This document shows positions 48,083 through 61,411 of a stretch of DNA of 61,411 nt, piece after piece. The notes under the pieces are model-generated. The model saw nothing but the letters and a program-made list of their open reading frames with translations, was not told the DNA's origin and did no database searches. This DNA is from Parachlorella kessleri. Its lineage: Eukaryota; Chlorophyta; Trebouxiophyceae; Chlorellales; Chlorellaceae. The stretch lies in contig BBXU01000570.1 of assembly GCA_001598975.1 (NCBI GenBank), forward strand, positions 1 through 61,411, read 5' to 3'. Every line of letters begins with the position of its first letter. Within the stretch, counting starts at the first letter, position 1. The position numbers were made by a program, and so were the translations under genes.

Positions 48083-48487
48083 CTTGCTCACTCAAGGGCG
48101 CGGGCCGCCTGGGAAGCTCGGCGCTCCGTCGAAGATAGGCCACTATCAGGCCACGACAGCTTGCCAGCTGCCCCGGCTGCCGCTGTGCCTCCCCTCGCCT
48201 CCTTAACCGGCACGCAACGGGGATGTCCCTCGGGTGTATCAGGCGGAGGCACACCGCGTTTATGTTGGGAACGTTATGCTTTTAAATGTAAAGACAGATG
48301 CTTCAATGCAAATATGTGAGGGTTTGGCTACTAAAGCCATCCTCTTCACAAGTCCTGCGTGCTGCGCATTAGCGGGCGCCGGCGGGCTTACAGCGCCCGA
48401 GGCCTCGCGAGGCAGCGAGTGTTAGATTCTCTCCTGCTGTCGACAACGGAGGTCAGTCACAGTGACACTCCTGACAGCCTCTCATCA
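48083..48487. promoter_or_regulatory. Kinase promoter region / GGCT 3' flank
   Basis: 400 bp between the GGCT stop and the kinase start, both minus strand. GC-rich; holds the kinase 5' region. No coding frame recognised. Confidence 0.45.
48388..48392 (-). terminator. TGTAA poly(A) signal candidate for the GGCT-like gene
   Basis: TTACA on the plus strand (TGTAA on the gene strand), about 96 bases past the stop at 48488. Confidence 0.35.
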
Positions 48488-50270
48488 CTAAGCGTCTGAC
48501 ACTTTCTCTGGCTCTTCCCAGGGCTGGCCAGGAAAGCGCATCCCCTGCAGAGCTTCATGTGGCGCCCAGTTCCACAAGGCTATGTCAACATAAAACACAG
48601 CCGGGGACTCCACAAAGGGTCGTAGCGGCGTTGAGCGATCGTTGACCCAATACCTGCAGCCAGACAGTGAAAATCGCCATTCATACGAACGGGGACTCAA
48701 CAAGTTCCTGCCTCCAGCCCTGCCAACTCCTGCTCACCGTCCGAGCCCGCCCAACGCAAACAACACCAGCGATCTGGACTCGAGACACGTAAAACCTGGG
48801 ATAGACCCTTGACAGAGCTACGCCCAACCAGCTGACCAAGTTACACCAACAAGGCCACCTACCGGCTCCAGGCATATGTGGTGCGAATTGTCTCTTCCAT
48901 GAAAGATGAATACTGTTGGTCCGGGGAGCTCCTACGGTAGGCATCACCTTCCAGCCCAAAAGCGGCCTGCAGCTCTTGTGCCCCTGACAAAAAGACATCC
49001 ACATAAGAGCTGGCGATGGGCGCCTGCAGCACATCAACAGCCTTACTGGTAAGGCGGGGATGCAGCAGGACTACAGTCCACCGTGCCCACTCCCAAGCCA
49101 GCACCGTCACTTCATATTGCAATGGCCCCAAGAGACAGTGGCGCCACACCCTACCTTTGCCGTGGGATGTCTCAGCCTCTCAGGCCGCATGCCAAAGACG
49201 GTAACTCTGGCCCCCGGTGGCAGCTCAGGGCCACCTAGAACCGTGAAGTGGGAAGGACCCAGCTCTGTGAGCCTGTAGCCTCCCTCGCGCCGCAGCTACA
49301 GACAACAGTAACCTCTTTGTTGGGCAGTTTGGTTTACCTAAATTAGCCAAGGGTGGGCTGTGTTAGCGGCGGGAGGGCACGCTAGCAGCGTGGCAGGGGT
49401 CCTAGGGACCCGGCTGGGCTCGGTTGGCTGCAATGCGAGAAATTTTCCCTTGATAGAGCTGCTGACAGGCTGCAGTAGATGATATCTACACCCCATGTGT
49501 TACTATCCTCGTTGTCTCCTGCCTGCCAAGCCCCATTGCACATCAGAAGCGGGGTAAGCGGTGGAACCCAGACATTAGCACAGGCTTACCGTAGCATTGT
49601 ACTCCTGTGCTGTCGCCTCGTACACGATCCCCGTGGTGGTGTACCCCTCATCAAAGTAAGCTCCCAGGGCAGAGAAGCCATTGAGGTAAGCACTCTCTGG
49701 CCAGGGGTGGATAGGGTAAGGTCCAAAAGAATCAGCTGCACGTCAGCAACGTTCTTGGGTTAAGTATTGTACGGCTCTCACCTCGTTTAGTTGCCGAAGG
49801 CCAGACGCTGCCACCCATAGAGCTTGCTGGTTATCCTAAAGGGTCCTAAATGATGGCATATGCCACAATGTCACCCAGTGTCACACGAGGAGCGACTTAC
49901 CTGAGGCATACCAGCCTCTCCGTAGGCCGCTCACTCGCACCGCCCTAACATTCTTTGGTGCACAAGACTCCAGTGTCCTGTAGAGGCGTGCCAAGGCATC
50001 ATCACCATGCTGCCCAGCTTGGCCTGCTGCTAGGGCCAGTAGCCTTTCCAGCCCTCCTACTGACCCCTCAGCCAAGCCGCTGAGGCCGCAATTTGTCTTC
50101 TGGGCTGACTCCTTGTTCAGCAAGCTGCCATATCCAAAGATATAAAAGACATCTTTGTCTTCACGAGCTTGTGTGAGGGGCTGGGCGGTATCAAGGGGTC
50201 TACCTGAGGCTGCTAGGAGCTGGGCCAGCGTAAGCCAGGCAACCAGGAGGCTTGGCAGCGTGAGAGACAT
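48488..50270 (-). CDS. Gamma-glutamylcyclotransferase-like protein with N-terminal signal peptide
   Basis: The GGCT/AIG2-like fold releases 5-oxoproline from gamma-glutamyl peptides in glutathione turnover. The ATG at 50270 starts MSLTLPSLLVAWLTLAQLLA, a clear hydrophobic signal peptide ending near ASGRP. The substrate-loop motif FGYGSLLNKES follows, then NVRAVRVSGLRRGWYAS. Exons: 50270-49901; one ending at about 49591 (ALGAYFDEGYTTTGIVYEAT); about 49297-49160 (RREGGYRLTELGPSHF; the Glu in REGGY sits where the family's catalytic Glu is expected); about 49048-48880 (PIASSYVDVFLSGAQELQAA); and about 48656-48488 (YWVNDRSTPLRPF to the stop). The C-terminal YVDVFL..AW..WVNDR part is an extension beyond minimal GGCT. 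The signal peptide points to secretion or the ER lumen, unlike the cytosolic animal enzyme. The exact start of the second exon is unclear. Confidence 0.8.
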
Positions 50271-50972
50271 GTCAGTATGCTGCCTGCAGCTACAGGAAAA
50301 CTTGAGTGGAGTTCGAGTGAGACGTTTCGAGTCTGACGATCACACCCCTTTCCTTGGGGTGGACATGTGATGGGACCCCTTTACCCACCTTATCGCTCCC
50401 CTACCTCACACTCCTTGACCACCAGTCTCGATGCCTCCTGCTGACCTGTTGGCAAGCTGTTCGGAAGACGGGTTCTTGATGATCAAGGCTGTGGCTGTGT
50501 GGAGATGTGGGGTACGAGTACGGCAGGCCTGACGGTACTGCAAGCTGGTAACCTCAGGGGTGGACCAGGGCCTTTGCAGGGTTCTTGAGCGCTTGTCAAC
50601 TACTTTCTGCCATTTGTTTGGGAGAAACTCAAAGAAATTGCACTTGTAGTGGTGCTAACTGCAGCTACAAAGCTGATAGGCCGCAACAAGGTATGCACCC
50701 ACCCGGTGAACGCAAGCTTGGAGCCTGGGCACTTTCCTCTGTCAATGACCACCCTTGCAGCTCCCCTGGCTACGAGTTTTAAGTATCAGCTTGTCTCTAT
50801 AGATCATATGTCACTGTTACCTCAAATCTAAATAACACCCCACATCCGGCACTCCATGGCCGTCAGTTGCAAGCAGAGGTGACGTTTACCAGTCTCAAGA
50901 TTGCAGAGTATATGATTATCAGTCATCCACCAATATAAGACCCTGCAGAACAGAAGAAAGGTGGGTCACAGA
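50271..50972. other. Spacer: GGCT-like promoter and ARGLU1 3' region
   Basis: 700 bp, both neighbours on the minus strand. No family-like frame. The last ARGLU1 exon may begin just above it. Confidence 0.5.
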
Positions 50973-53509
50973 TCACAGGTGCAAAAATTGCCTCGCAAAC
51001 TTTCTGGAGCGTTTCAATACTTCAGCTTGCAAACCTACTTGTAACATGTGAGCCGCCTGGCTTGAGGCTTGCCTGGGGAGCTGCCATGACAGCAAATCAG
51101 CATACCACAACTTCAACACTGGAAGCATCCTATCCTGACCGAGGACCAAGCCATCTATCACTTGCCTGCTTTCGACGCTGCACGAAAAGCTGCTGCCCTG
51201 CTGCTGCCACCTGCTGTGCTGCTGCCAGCTCCGCCTTGCGCTGCGCTTCCTCCACCTGTAAGGCCAAGCGAACATATTGGACCACATAGCGCAGGTAGTG
51301 CCGGCATTGCCTGAAACCAAGGGGCGCCCATGCAGCACTAAACTGAAATGCATGCCGCCAATCTACTCCCAGGCATTGAAGTCTCCATATACTGCCAACT
51401 TGTAAGGCTGGCTGCCTCGAGCTACAGCACAACCCCACCTCCCACCCAGCTCGCTCGCTCCTGCTGCTGCTGGCTAGGCGCTAGGTGACACATTGAAGCA
51501 CTCCATCCCCTGGTAAGCAGCACCTTACGCCTGTTCTCCTCCAGGATGCGCTCCATCTCCTCCTGCTGCCGCCGCCGCTCCTCCTGCTCCCGCCGCTTGC
51601 GCTCCAGCAGCATCTTCTTCTCCATCTCCAGCTGCCGCGACACCTGCGTAACGGTGTGCCGAAGGCGGTGATCGCTGAGTAGACGATGACCGAGGGTTTG
51701 GTGGGTGCAAGAAGGGTAGGTGCAGCCCCACTCTTGTGCTCCAGCAGGGTGTTCCTCACCGCTTCTGCTTCACCCAACACCTGCAGAGGACGGGCTGTGG
51801 ATGGCATGCGATCAATGTGCAGGTGCCAGGACTAGATAGCCTGCCTGTGGCGCTTGTGCTCCCGAAGCACCTGGTTCCCCGCACAGCTGGCATAACACTG
51901 TAACACCTGGTGGACGCACCGCATGATCTGAACCACTGCAGGAGAGTCTTGAGTGCTGAGGAGAGCATGTCCAGCTGCTTGCTGCAACGCAGAGCTAGTT
52001 CCTACCCTGGGACGGTGGCAATCCTTATGCAGCAGCTTCTGCCATCCAACACAGCACTTTGGTGGTTTGCTGGCACTCCCTGACAATTCGCTGTCAGGCA
52101 GTGCAGGGGTGCAATCATGCTACAGGTCTGCGACTGGTCCAGCTTGGATATGGAGCTGGCTGGGCAGCCGCGCCATTGAAGCATGCTTTGCCCACCCGCA
52201 GATGCACTGGTTAGACATCAACAACCCTGCCAAGGTGGTTATGCGATACTTGCCTTGTCTTCCAGCTTTGCCCTCTCTGCTTTCAAACGCTCCTGTATTT
52301 GCAGCTGCACCTCTTCAGACGCCATTGCATTAGCTACCCTCGCCTGCAGGTGCCACAAATGTGCAATCCGCAAGCTCTGGAAAAAGCTTAGTGGGGAGGC
52401 CAGGTTCATGCTTTCCTTCCATTGGTGGCCTGAGTTGCCTGCTTGCCCGCCAAGCGAGGATGAGAAGCAAGCATAGGGCGAAGGGCTTGCCAGCGTACAC
52501 CACCCATTTCATGTGCTGCCACGAAGGTGCGCCAGCTGTTTCTCTGTAGGAGACCTGCTGCACACCACACCTTAGGCAAGCGCAATAAAGAGAGAAGGCA
52601 GCCAAGCCTGACCTAGGCCTGCAGAATAGCACCCCACTGGGACTGCAATGGAGGCACAGCAAGGGACGGCACCTGCCTGCACTTTCTCCTCGACCCGCCG
52701 TGCCAGTTCCTCCTCCTCCTGGGCTGTCAGCTCAAGCTCTTGTTGTTGCCTGCAAAAGGCGGCAAGACGGGGCTGGCATCGTGACACAGACTTCCTTCTT
52801 GCGACACTTGAGTCCAGCTCCCAATCAGACGTTTGCATATGCCACACCAGGCTCGGCCGCTGCTTCTCCCCTGCACACACAATCTGGCCACCTGACCAAG
52901 GACCAGCGTGAGCAGAAGCATCCCCGTCAAGTGGACGAGTACAACAGGATCCCATCAAGAGAGGCTGCGGTGGTTTCAAGCGAAGCAACTAAAACCATGG
53001 TGGGACTAAGAAATAGGGCAGTGGTCTAAAAATGGTTGCTTGCACCTAGCTGCGCTATGGCAAGCAGCAAAACCGTCTGCGTGTGTGCACTCACTTCTTG
53101 CTTTCAGGCTGCCGCTCTTCATCATCTTGCCGCCGTGTCCGGTAGCGCCTGCTTGCAGCCAACAGTAGAGGGCAGCCAATATAGCAAAAGCCCAGCCCTG
53201 GAGGTTATTCAGAGCAGTGAGCATCTTGTGGGGGCGCAACTTCCAAGCCACCATCGAGGAGGGAGTGGCACTCACCTCTGCTGCCGCTTTCTTTCCCTGG
53301 GAGAGTGTAGAGAAGAGGGCGAGAGGGACCTGCCACGCGAAGGCGACCGGCTGCCTCTCCTGGCCCTGCACGCTGGCAAGTTACCTGGCTAGTTACCCCC
53401 TGTCGTTCGTCTTGTCAGGCTACCTTACAGGCAGCAAGTTAATAGCTGCACAGCAATCAACAGCTAACCTGCGTCTATGCCTGTCTTCTGGGCTCCTAGA
53501 CCTGCTGTG
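50973..53509 (-). CDS. ARGLU1: ARGLU1-type arginine/glutamate-rich SR and coiled-coil protein
   Basis: ARGLU1 is a nuclear protein that modulates splicing and transcription: a basic RS N-terminus followed by a long Glu/Arg coiled coil. Exons in order: about 53509-53478 (micro-exon SRSPEDRHRRR), about 53372-53271 (RARRGSRSPSRGRSLSPSS), about 53150-53093 (RYRTRRQDDEERQPESKK), about 52755-52680 (LTAQEEEELARRVEEKVQA), about 52345-52254 (ASEEVQLQIQERLKAERAKL), 51780-51760 (21-nt micro-exon VLGEAEA), about 51634-51545 (VSRQLEMEKKMLLERKRREQ, then MERILEEN) and about 51257-51166 (VEEAQRKAELAAAQQ). The MERILEEN block and the order match animal and plant ARGLU1. The exon before VLGEAEA ends at a GC donor (52253-52252). 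A last exon after 51166 is only tentative (a frame to a stop near 50973), and 5' exons above 53509 with the start codon are unresolved. Confidence 0.78.
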
Positions 53510-53864
53510 TGAGCCCATGACACAAGGGTGGTTCTCTTCCCTGCGAGCTGAGAAAACGAGGAGCCAGCCTCCACGAAATATCAAGCGATTGCATTGCAGC
53601 ACCAGCACGTCGTCCTGTCATGGCACTGATCATGCTGCGCCCACAGCAGGGGCGCCCTAAGGGTGAGCTGTAAGGTACAGCAGCTTCCTTCCGGGTCGCG
53701 GCTCCCCTGCGAGCACAGCCCCTCGAGCAAGCCTCTGACATCCACATTTTGATCCGGCGGTATAGGCTCCCTGCTTCCCTTCAGGTGTCAAACCAATAGA
53801 GCACCAGTCGTTCCTTGGGTGACTCGTTGATAGGCTGCGCAACCTTCTAGCTGATCAGTCTCTG
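53510..53864. promoter_or_regulatory. Divergent region (ARGLU1 / HHE protein), candidate bidirectional promoter
   Basis: About 350 bp, including any unresolved ARGLU1 first exon, upstream of the HHE start codon at 53865. Called from orientation only. Confidence 0.4.
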
Positions 53865-55504
53865 ATGGCAGTGCCCGAAAACAAGACCACCTTCGAAGTT
53901 GCAGCCAGTGCCGCAGCTATGCAAGCAACTCAGGATGCGGCGGCTGGGCTGGCTCCCACCCTTCTCGACCCGACGCTAACTGACATCGTAATCTGTAAGC
54001 GCTGTCGCATGCGTATCTTACGAGTCGAAATGGGCTTGGTCGCTAGCGCTCTCTAATCACTTTTTTTGTTGCTTCAACTCGGTCTCACACTTTGCGACTT
54101 GTGCTGCAGGCGACCACCGCAGTGTGATGACCCTCTTTACCCACTTCCAGCAGGCAGCTGTACAGGGAAATGCCCACCTGATGCAGATGCATGCCGCAGC
54201 CATCATCCAGGAGATTGTACTGCACAGCCAGGTGAGGTAAACACTCGATAGTCATATATTTATTTGGATTTTGTTAAACTCCTGCGCTCTTATTGTTTTC
54301 TTGATGCTGCCATGCCTCCCTCCTTGGTCTTTCCATCCACACTGGCTCGGCCATTTGTTGGCTTTATGCCTGCAGGCTGAGCAGCAGGTGCTGTATCCCC
54401 TGCTGAGCAGCATGGCCGCAGAGGGCTCAAGCCCCCTGGTCACGCACAGCCTTGAGGAGCATGCCAAGGTAGACACTGCCCACAGCTGAGCTGGCACCTC
54501 ATGGCAACATACATATTTAGCACATGAGGATATATGTTGGATAACCGAGAACATGCAGGCTTGGGGACCTGTGGATAACTGCTTATGCTGTATTGGATGG
54601 TACTCTGAGTGTGTGCCTCACTCTGTCTTGCTGTGACTTGCTTGTGGGGTCGCACCATGGCACAGTAGGAACTGATGGCTCATGCACCAACGGTTACACC
54701 ATTTTTTCAGGGTGACTGTACAAGTACATGTGTGCTTGTTGCTGCAGGTGGAGCAAGAGGTGCTGGCAGTGCTGGGCACGCTGGGCTGCCCCGCTGGCAC
54801 GGGTGCCGCTGGAGGCCTGGGCCTGGCAGGGCTGGTGGCACGCATGCAGGCGGACCTGGCGGCGCACATCCAGGAGGATGAGGAAGTCATCCTGCCCAAG
54901 CTTGTGGCGGTGAGAGGGGATGCAGGTTGAATGGCATGGTTGGGTCGACTTTGCAGAGCATGCACCTGCTTGGTAAAGCATGCAGCTACTTGGGCTTCGG
55001 GTGGTCTTTTTAGTATGCCTGAAAGCACTGGTACAAGTCTGACGGGAACAGCAGTCTTTAACTCTTGCAGTCCCAAGCTGCCCTGGTCATGCGCTCCAGT
55101 CCTGGCTTGCCCAGGCTGCAACCTTGCGGCACGCTTCTGGCTGATGCGGTGCCAGTCTGTTCACCACCCGAGTCACCTTGACTTGCTGGTGGTGTGTGGC
55201 CAGTACCATCTCCATACATGCTGCAAAGTGCTGAACTGTGCACCTGTTCCCACATTGCCCCGCAGGCCTTTGACCGCGACCAGCTGGTGCTGTATGGCCA
55301 GCAGTTCATGCAGGCCAAGCAGACTGTCTCCTTCTCCACGCTCATCAAGCTGGGGACCCCAGCCACTGCTGCCGCCACGGCAGTGGATCCCATGGCAGCA
55401 GTTGACCCAATGGCGGGGTCGGTGAACGGTGTGCCTGTGGGCAAGGGGGGTGACATGGAGGGGGTGGAGCAGCAGCTGGGGGCCAGCTTGGCGGGGGAGC
55501 CTTG
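53865..55504 (+). CDS. Hemerythrin HHE cation-binding domain protein
   Basis: HHE four-helix proteins bind a di-iron centre and serve in O2, NO or redox sensing or iron handling. Exons: 53865-about 53995 (MAVPENKTTFEVAASAAAMQ, ending DPTLTDIVI), about 54109-54231, about 54376-54467, about 54748-54909 and about 55266-55504. The ligand pattern can be read across them: H in DHRSVMTLFTHF; H and E in LHSQ/AEQQVLYPLL; H in HSLEEHAK; H and E in AHIQEDEEVILPKL. The last exon gives AFDRDQLVLYGQQFMQAKQT and a Gly/Asp/Met-rich tail. About 230 residues, a single domain with no fused ubiquitin-ligase or F-box module visible. The HxxxEH and HxxxE helices are intact, so metal binding is expected. Physiological role unknown. 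Confidence 0.85.
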
Positions 55505-56392
55505 AAAGTCTTCAAGTACTGCTGTAAAAGCTTCGAGTATGAGAGCCTTTAAAGTACAAGTATGGGAGGGGTTAAGCCGTATATTGAGATGGGAAGGCAG
55601 AAGAGGCAGTGATGTAGGGGGAAAGAGAGGCTGGGTGTGGAGGCAGCTTCTGTGTGCGAGCTGGGTGTGGGTAAGATACATGTGTGGTTGCCTGACATGT
55701 ACTACAGTCGGGTTTTTGGCCTACCTGAGAGTAGCCCACAAGCATGAGGGCCAAAAGTTGCCACGGTGATGGTTGTCGTAGTCAGACTTGTCAAGTTGAG
55801 TGAGGAGGGAGATTGCATTGTCCAGGACAGCCAAATCTACATCACTTGAAGCATCGGGGAAAGTGGTTGAATGTGTGTACATCATGTTTGTACATCAGTT
55901 TGGGTTTAAATTGGGTTTAAATTGCTGTTCTGCTACCGGGGACATGTTAGTTAGGACAATTGGATATTGTCTACAAAGGTGATGCATGAGGTTCATATGC
56001 TTTGTTACAACATGGTGCCGAATATATCGCAAGCTTGGCATAATCCTGGTGTACTAGTGAGGATGTTATAGCCCCTCACATCAACTGACACTGAGGAAGG
56101 TGATGAGCTACTACCAATGTTCATGTCACCCAAATGCGTTAGGCAGTGTGCAACAATAATGACTCCACAAACCCCCCTTACTTGCAAGACGAAAGCCAAA
56201 CACTATCACTCCTAATGGTTGCACATCCCCTAATTCGATATTCAGACAACGTACAATCAGACAATGCACAATCATATATATGCAGTAATAAAGTGGTGGT
56301 ATTGCTACAGTCTCCATTACTTGACATGTTTGCAAAATTGTCCATCTCACCAATAGATTACCAGTATTGGGAAAGGATCCTTAACATGCATA
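55505..56392. other. Convergent 3' spacer (HHE protein / TatD)
   Basis: 890 bp between two 3' ends, AT-rich from 55850 to 56390. Contains a small doublet of TTGGGTTTAAA near 55899-55922. No gene seen. Confidence 0.55.
55523..55527 (+). terminator. TGTAA poly(A) signal candidate for the HHE gene
   Basis: TGTAA 19 bases after the stop at 55504. Close for a 3' UTR but the canonical algal motif. Confidence 0.35.
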
Positions 56393-58400
56393 TCACTGTT
56401 CTCCCAACCTAAAAAATTTCCTAGCATTCTGGGTGGTACAAGTAGCCACATGCCCAGGCATCTGCCCCCTTGCCTCCGCCACGCTCTCTAACACGAAAGG
56501 CAAGAGGGCAGTCTCGTTACGTTGAGGCCGTTGCTTGGACGGTCTGCACGGGAGCCCACTTTGCCAGTGCTATCTGCTAAATGTGCTATTGGGTAAAGCT
56601 GGGGGTGCTGCTGGCCAGCACTGGGATATCAGCGCATGGTAGGTGTAAAAACCTTTGTCAGGCAAGGACTGAGAAGCCCCAGGCAGTCATGAGCCGGACC
56701 GAGCCAGAATGCAGTTGACACATGTGTCTAACACCAATCGTCACACAGCAAGTCTCGGCGGCCACTCACGTGATGGTACGAGGTGTCAAGTATGGTGCGT
56801 CAGTCTCAATAAGGAGGCGGTCGTCGGGTATCAATGGAAGCAACGAGGCCAGCTCTGCAGCACCCTTTTCTGGTCGATCATCGCACACCTGCATGGCTAC
56901 AAGCAGCAACTAAACACCCAATGCAGCCTACTCTATTGTACACCCACTCCAGGTAATTACCCCTAATTCCGTGCAGAGGCAAAGGGCTCACTGCCGCCCC
57001 CTGCTGCATGGCAGCTGCCCTGCAGGTTTCCAGAAAGAAACATCGTATGCACACCCTGGGTATGGCCCTGCACGGCCTTGGCTGCCCGCAATTCATCATG
57101 TGCTATGCTACCCGTCTATGGTAGGCAGCCGCAGTGCAGTGCTCACTGCTGTTGTCTCTGCAACCCCGTCCCCACAGGCTCCTCACCCAGCCTGTGATGC
57201 CAATAGAGAAGCCCAGGCACAGCAGCTGCTGCAGGTCCTCTTTGGCACCGGTGAAGCAGTGCACAACCACCGATACGCCCTGGTGATGCTGCCTGGAGCA
57301 CAAGCAGGGCAGCAGGGGGTCGGCAGTAGGGGAGGCGGCACGCGATATGGTACTTGGTACCTGACGGCGGCAGCAGCAGCAGCACCAGCACGTCCAGGGA
57401 GACGGTGGTATTGCATCCAGTGGCAGGGCGCACACTGTTGATGCAGGGTCATCCCGTACCTCAGGACGGCGGCGAGCTGTGGGTATGCTTCGCGGCAGTG
57501 CACAAAGAGCGGCATGCCTAGCCGCTCGGCCAAGGCCACCTGCAACCAACTAACTTGCGAAGCACATAGGTGCAACGTACCCACCACTCACTGACAGATA
57601 AGCTCTGCAACTGCAGGGCTCGGCACGGCGCCTCAGTCCGATAGTCGGTGGGCAGTCATATTCCCTTTAGGGAAACGGGAGTTATACAGGGTTCTGGAAG
57701 GCTTGCCTCTCTCCCACCTGCTCCCCAAACCAGCGCTCCTGCACCTCCGGCGGGCTGAAGTTCCTGTTGAAGTCCAGCCCACACTCGCCGATGGCTACGC
57801 AGCGAGGGTGCCTGGCCAGGCGCTCAAGCTCGGCCAGCGTGCTGGCTGTGCAGTGCTGCGGCAGGTGCCAAGCACACTACATATTTGACATCACGTGCAC
57901 CTGGGTGTGACGGGCAGGCAGCAGCAGGAGGAGCAGTCAGCTTGCGACCGAAGCTTCGTGGCGGGTTTCAAGAGACACGGGCAGGTTGCAGCACACCGTC
58001 GATCAGAACCACCACGGACCTTTGCATTGTGTGGGTGCACGCCGGCGGTGAAGTAGAGCTGGTGGGGGCCTGCGTACTTGTCTATGAAGGCAGCAGCCGC
58101 AGCAGTGGTGCGCAGGCAGCTCCCAGTGATGACCGAGACTGTGCAGCCTGCCAGCTGCGCTCGCTCAAGCACCGCCTCCCTGTCCTTGTCAAACGACTTG
58201 TCCATGAGGTTGACCCCTATGTCGACCAAAGGGAACCTGTGGCTGGGCGGCAGCCTGTCCAGGGCTCGCTGTACCAGCTCGCCCTGGCTGGGCCGCTTCC
58301 TGGCACCAGCGGCGGCAGGAGGACCCGCCAAGGCTGGACTGCTAGTGGCCTGCGGTAGCAGGGCGACCTTGAGAGCGTAGGTAGCAGCCCTAAGCTGGCT
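56393..58400 (-). CDS. tatD: TatD-family metal-dependent DNase
   Basis: TatD enzymes are TIM-barrel, divalent-metal 3'-5' exonucleases linked to DNA repair and cell death. Exons: about 58395-58025 ([33 protein letters not shown]), about 57860-57720 ([20 protein letters not shown]), about 57545-57460 ([17 protein letters not shown]), about 57290-57180 ([27 protein letters not shown]), about 56840-56770 ([18 protein letters not shown]) and about 56530-56393 ([19 protein letters not shown], then [11 protein letters not shown], stop). Metal and active-site residues (GVHPH, the E of GECGLDF, HCRE, HCFTG, ETDAPYL) are all kept. It follows the bacterial TatD subtype (DIGVNL rather than DxHxH at the N-terminus). 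The N-terminal 40 residues are Ala/Pro-rich, possibly an organelle-targeting stretch. No ATG was found in frame in the first exon, so a further 5' exon is likely. Confidence 0.9.
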
Positions 58401-58881
58401 GAGCACACCAGGCTCGAGACTGTGTCATGCCTGCATCCGTACTTGCCATTGGAGGGTCACATGCACAGCTCTGATGGGCAATGTGCGCTAGTTCGTGCCT
58501 ACCTGGGGGCTCATGTGGAGGAGGCGCCGGGGGTATGGAGGCCAGGCTGGCAACAACAATTGTCGTGTTTTCCAAGGGTAGAAGCAATTCGTCAGTCGAG
58601 TGGCGGTGATCATAGCTGGTGCGATGGGGTTTCTATGCAGCTGTGGTACGTTTACACCTTACCAGCGCGTTCTTCCCACCCCGATAACGCGCCCAAGACG
58701 TAACCATGACTAAGATAGACCTCTGGGCCCTCTCTGCATCCCTAGCTGGTTATTCTCAAGCAAGGATGGCCGCAAACTTTCTTTACAGGGCTCAAGGTTG
58801 TATAGGTCCACGCCAATTAGCCAACAAGCACGCTGCCAACTCTGAGAAGCACAGTGTGATGTATGGCAAGCCCCAGCCTGG
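58401..58881. other. Spacer: TatD 5' region and HRD3 3' flank
   Basis: 480 bp on the 5' side of TatD. An ATG frame at about 58613 (MITATRLTNCFYPWKTRQLL) ending at a GTAGGC donor looks like a targeting-peptide exon, but its phase does not fit the next TatD exon as I read it. Confidence 0.4.
58784..58788 (-). terminator. TGTAA poly(A) signal candidate for HRD3/SEL1L
   Basis: TTACA on the plus strand, about 94 bases past the stop at 58882. Confidence 0.35.

Positions 58882-61411
<2,530 letters not shown>

Noticed and set aside
51164..51168. GC donor at the end of the last firm ARGLU1 exon (CAG then GCAAGT)
   Set aside because: A GT four bases further on also gives an open continuation. The terminal exon is not resolved, so it is not counted.
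55899..55922. TTGGGTTTAAA doublet as telomere-like repeat
   Set aside because: Only two units and not the algal TTTTAGGG or TTTAGGG sequence.

Overview
The window looks like nuclear DNA from a green alga (Chlorophyta). It has about sixteen eukaryotic genes, most cut by many introns (about 17 exons in the RBR ligase, more than 20 in the TFIIIC subunit). Introns are mostly GT-AG and roughly 100-500 bp. Coding sequence is GC-rich with CAG/CTG runs. A TGTAA poly(A)-type motif lies shortly downstream of several stop codons, as in chlorophyte algae. There are no bacterial operons, CRISPR arrays, recognisable tRNA or rRNA genes, or intact transposons. Because the genes are intron-rich, long open frames are mostly misleading. 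Genes were rebuilt by joining exon-sized frames that match one protein family and have compatible splice sites and phase.

Layout. 1-7655 (-): N-terminal part of a VPS13 bridge-like lipid transporter, running off the left edge. 8438-18722 (-): TFIIIC TPR subunit (GTF3C3/TFC4/Sfc4), apparently complete. 19274-24857 (+): Ariadne-type RBR ubiquitin ligase, divergent from TFIIIC. 25509-26980 (-): aldo-keto reductase. 27425-29730 (+): TraB-domain protein with a C-terminal membrane anchor, divergent from the reductase. 30543-31915 and 32374-33233 (-): two unrecognised, mutually paralogous, disordered-region-rich genes. 33479-38308 (+): helical protein that may be an SLF2/FAM178-like Smc5/6 factor. 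38772-43066 (-): voltage-gated-type channel with a C-linker and cyclic-nucleotide-binding fold. 43946-44335 (+): decayed copy of the 3' end of the 33-38 kb gene. 44721-48082 (-): Ser/Thr kinase of aurora-like type. 48488-50270 (-): secreted gamma-glutamylcyclotransferase-like protein. About 50973-53509 (-): ARGLU1-type SR/coiled-coil protein. 53865-55504 (+): hemerythrin HHE protein. 56393-58400 (-): TatD nuclease. 58882-right edge (-): C-terminal part of HRD3/SEL1L.

Neighbouring genes are functionally unrelated, as expected for a nuclear genome: lipid transfer, Pol III transcription, ubiquitination/ERAD, redox, DNA repair, ion transport, signalling and splicing. Several pairs are head-to-head with short spacers that may be bidirectional promoters (18723-19273, 26981-27424, 33234-33478, 53510-53864). 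Several are tail-to-tail.

The most notable signals are: a fast-diverging paralogue pair with a conserved C-terminal LDRLLA/SV-LWD motif; the candidate SLF2-like gene and its decayed 3' copy; an atypical channel pore (GLG followed by K); repeated local duplications exactly at VPS13 splice junctions that look like intron birth or alternative acceptors; phase-supported GC-AG introns; and micro-exons in the ARGLU1 homologue.
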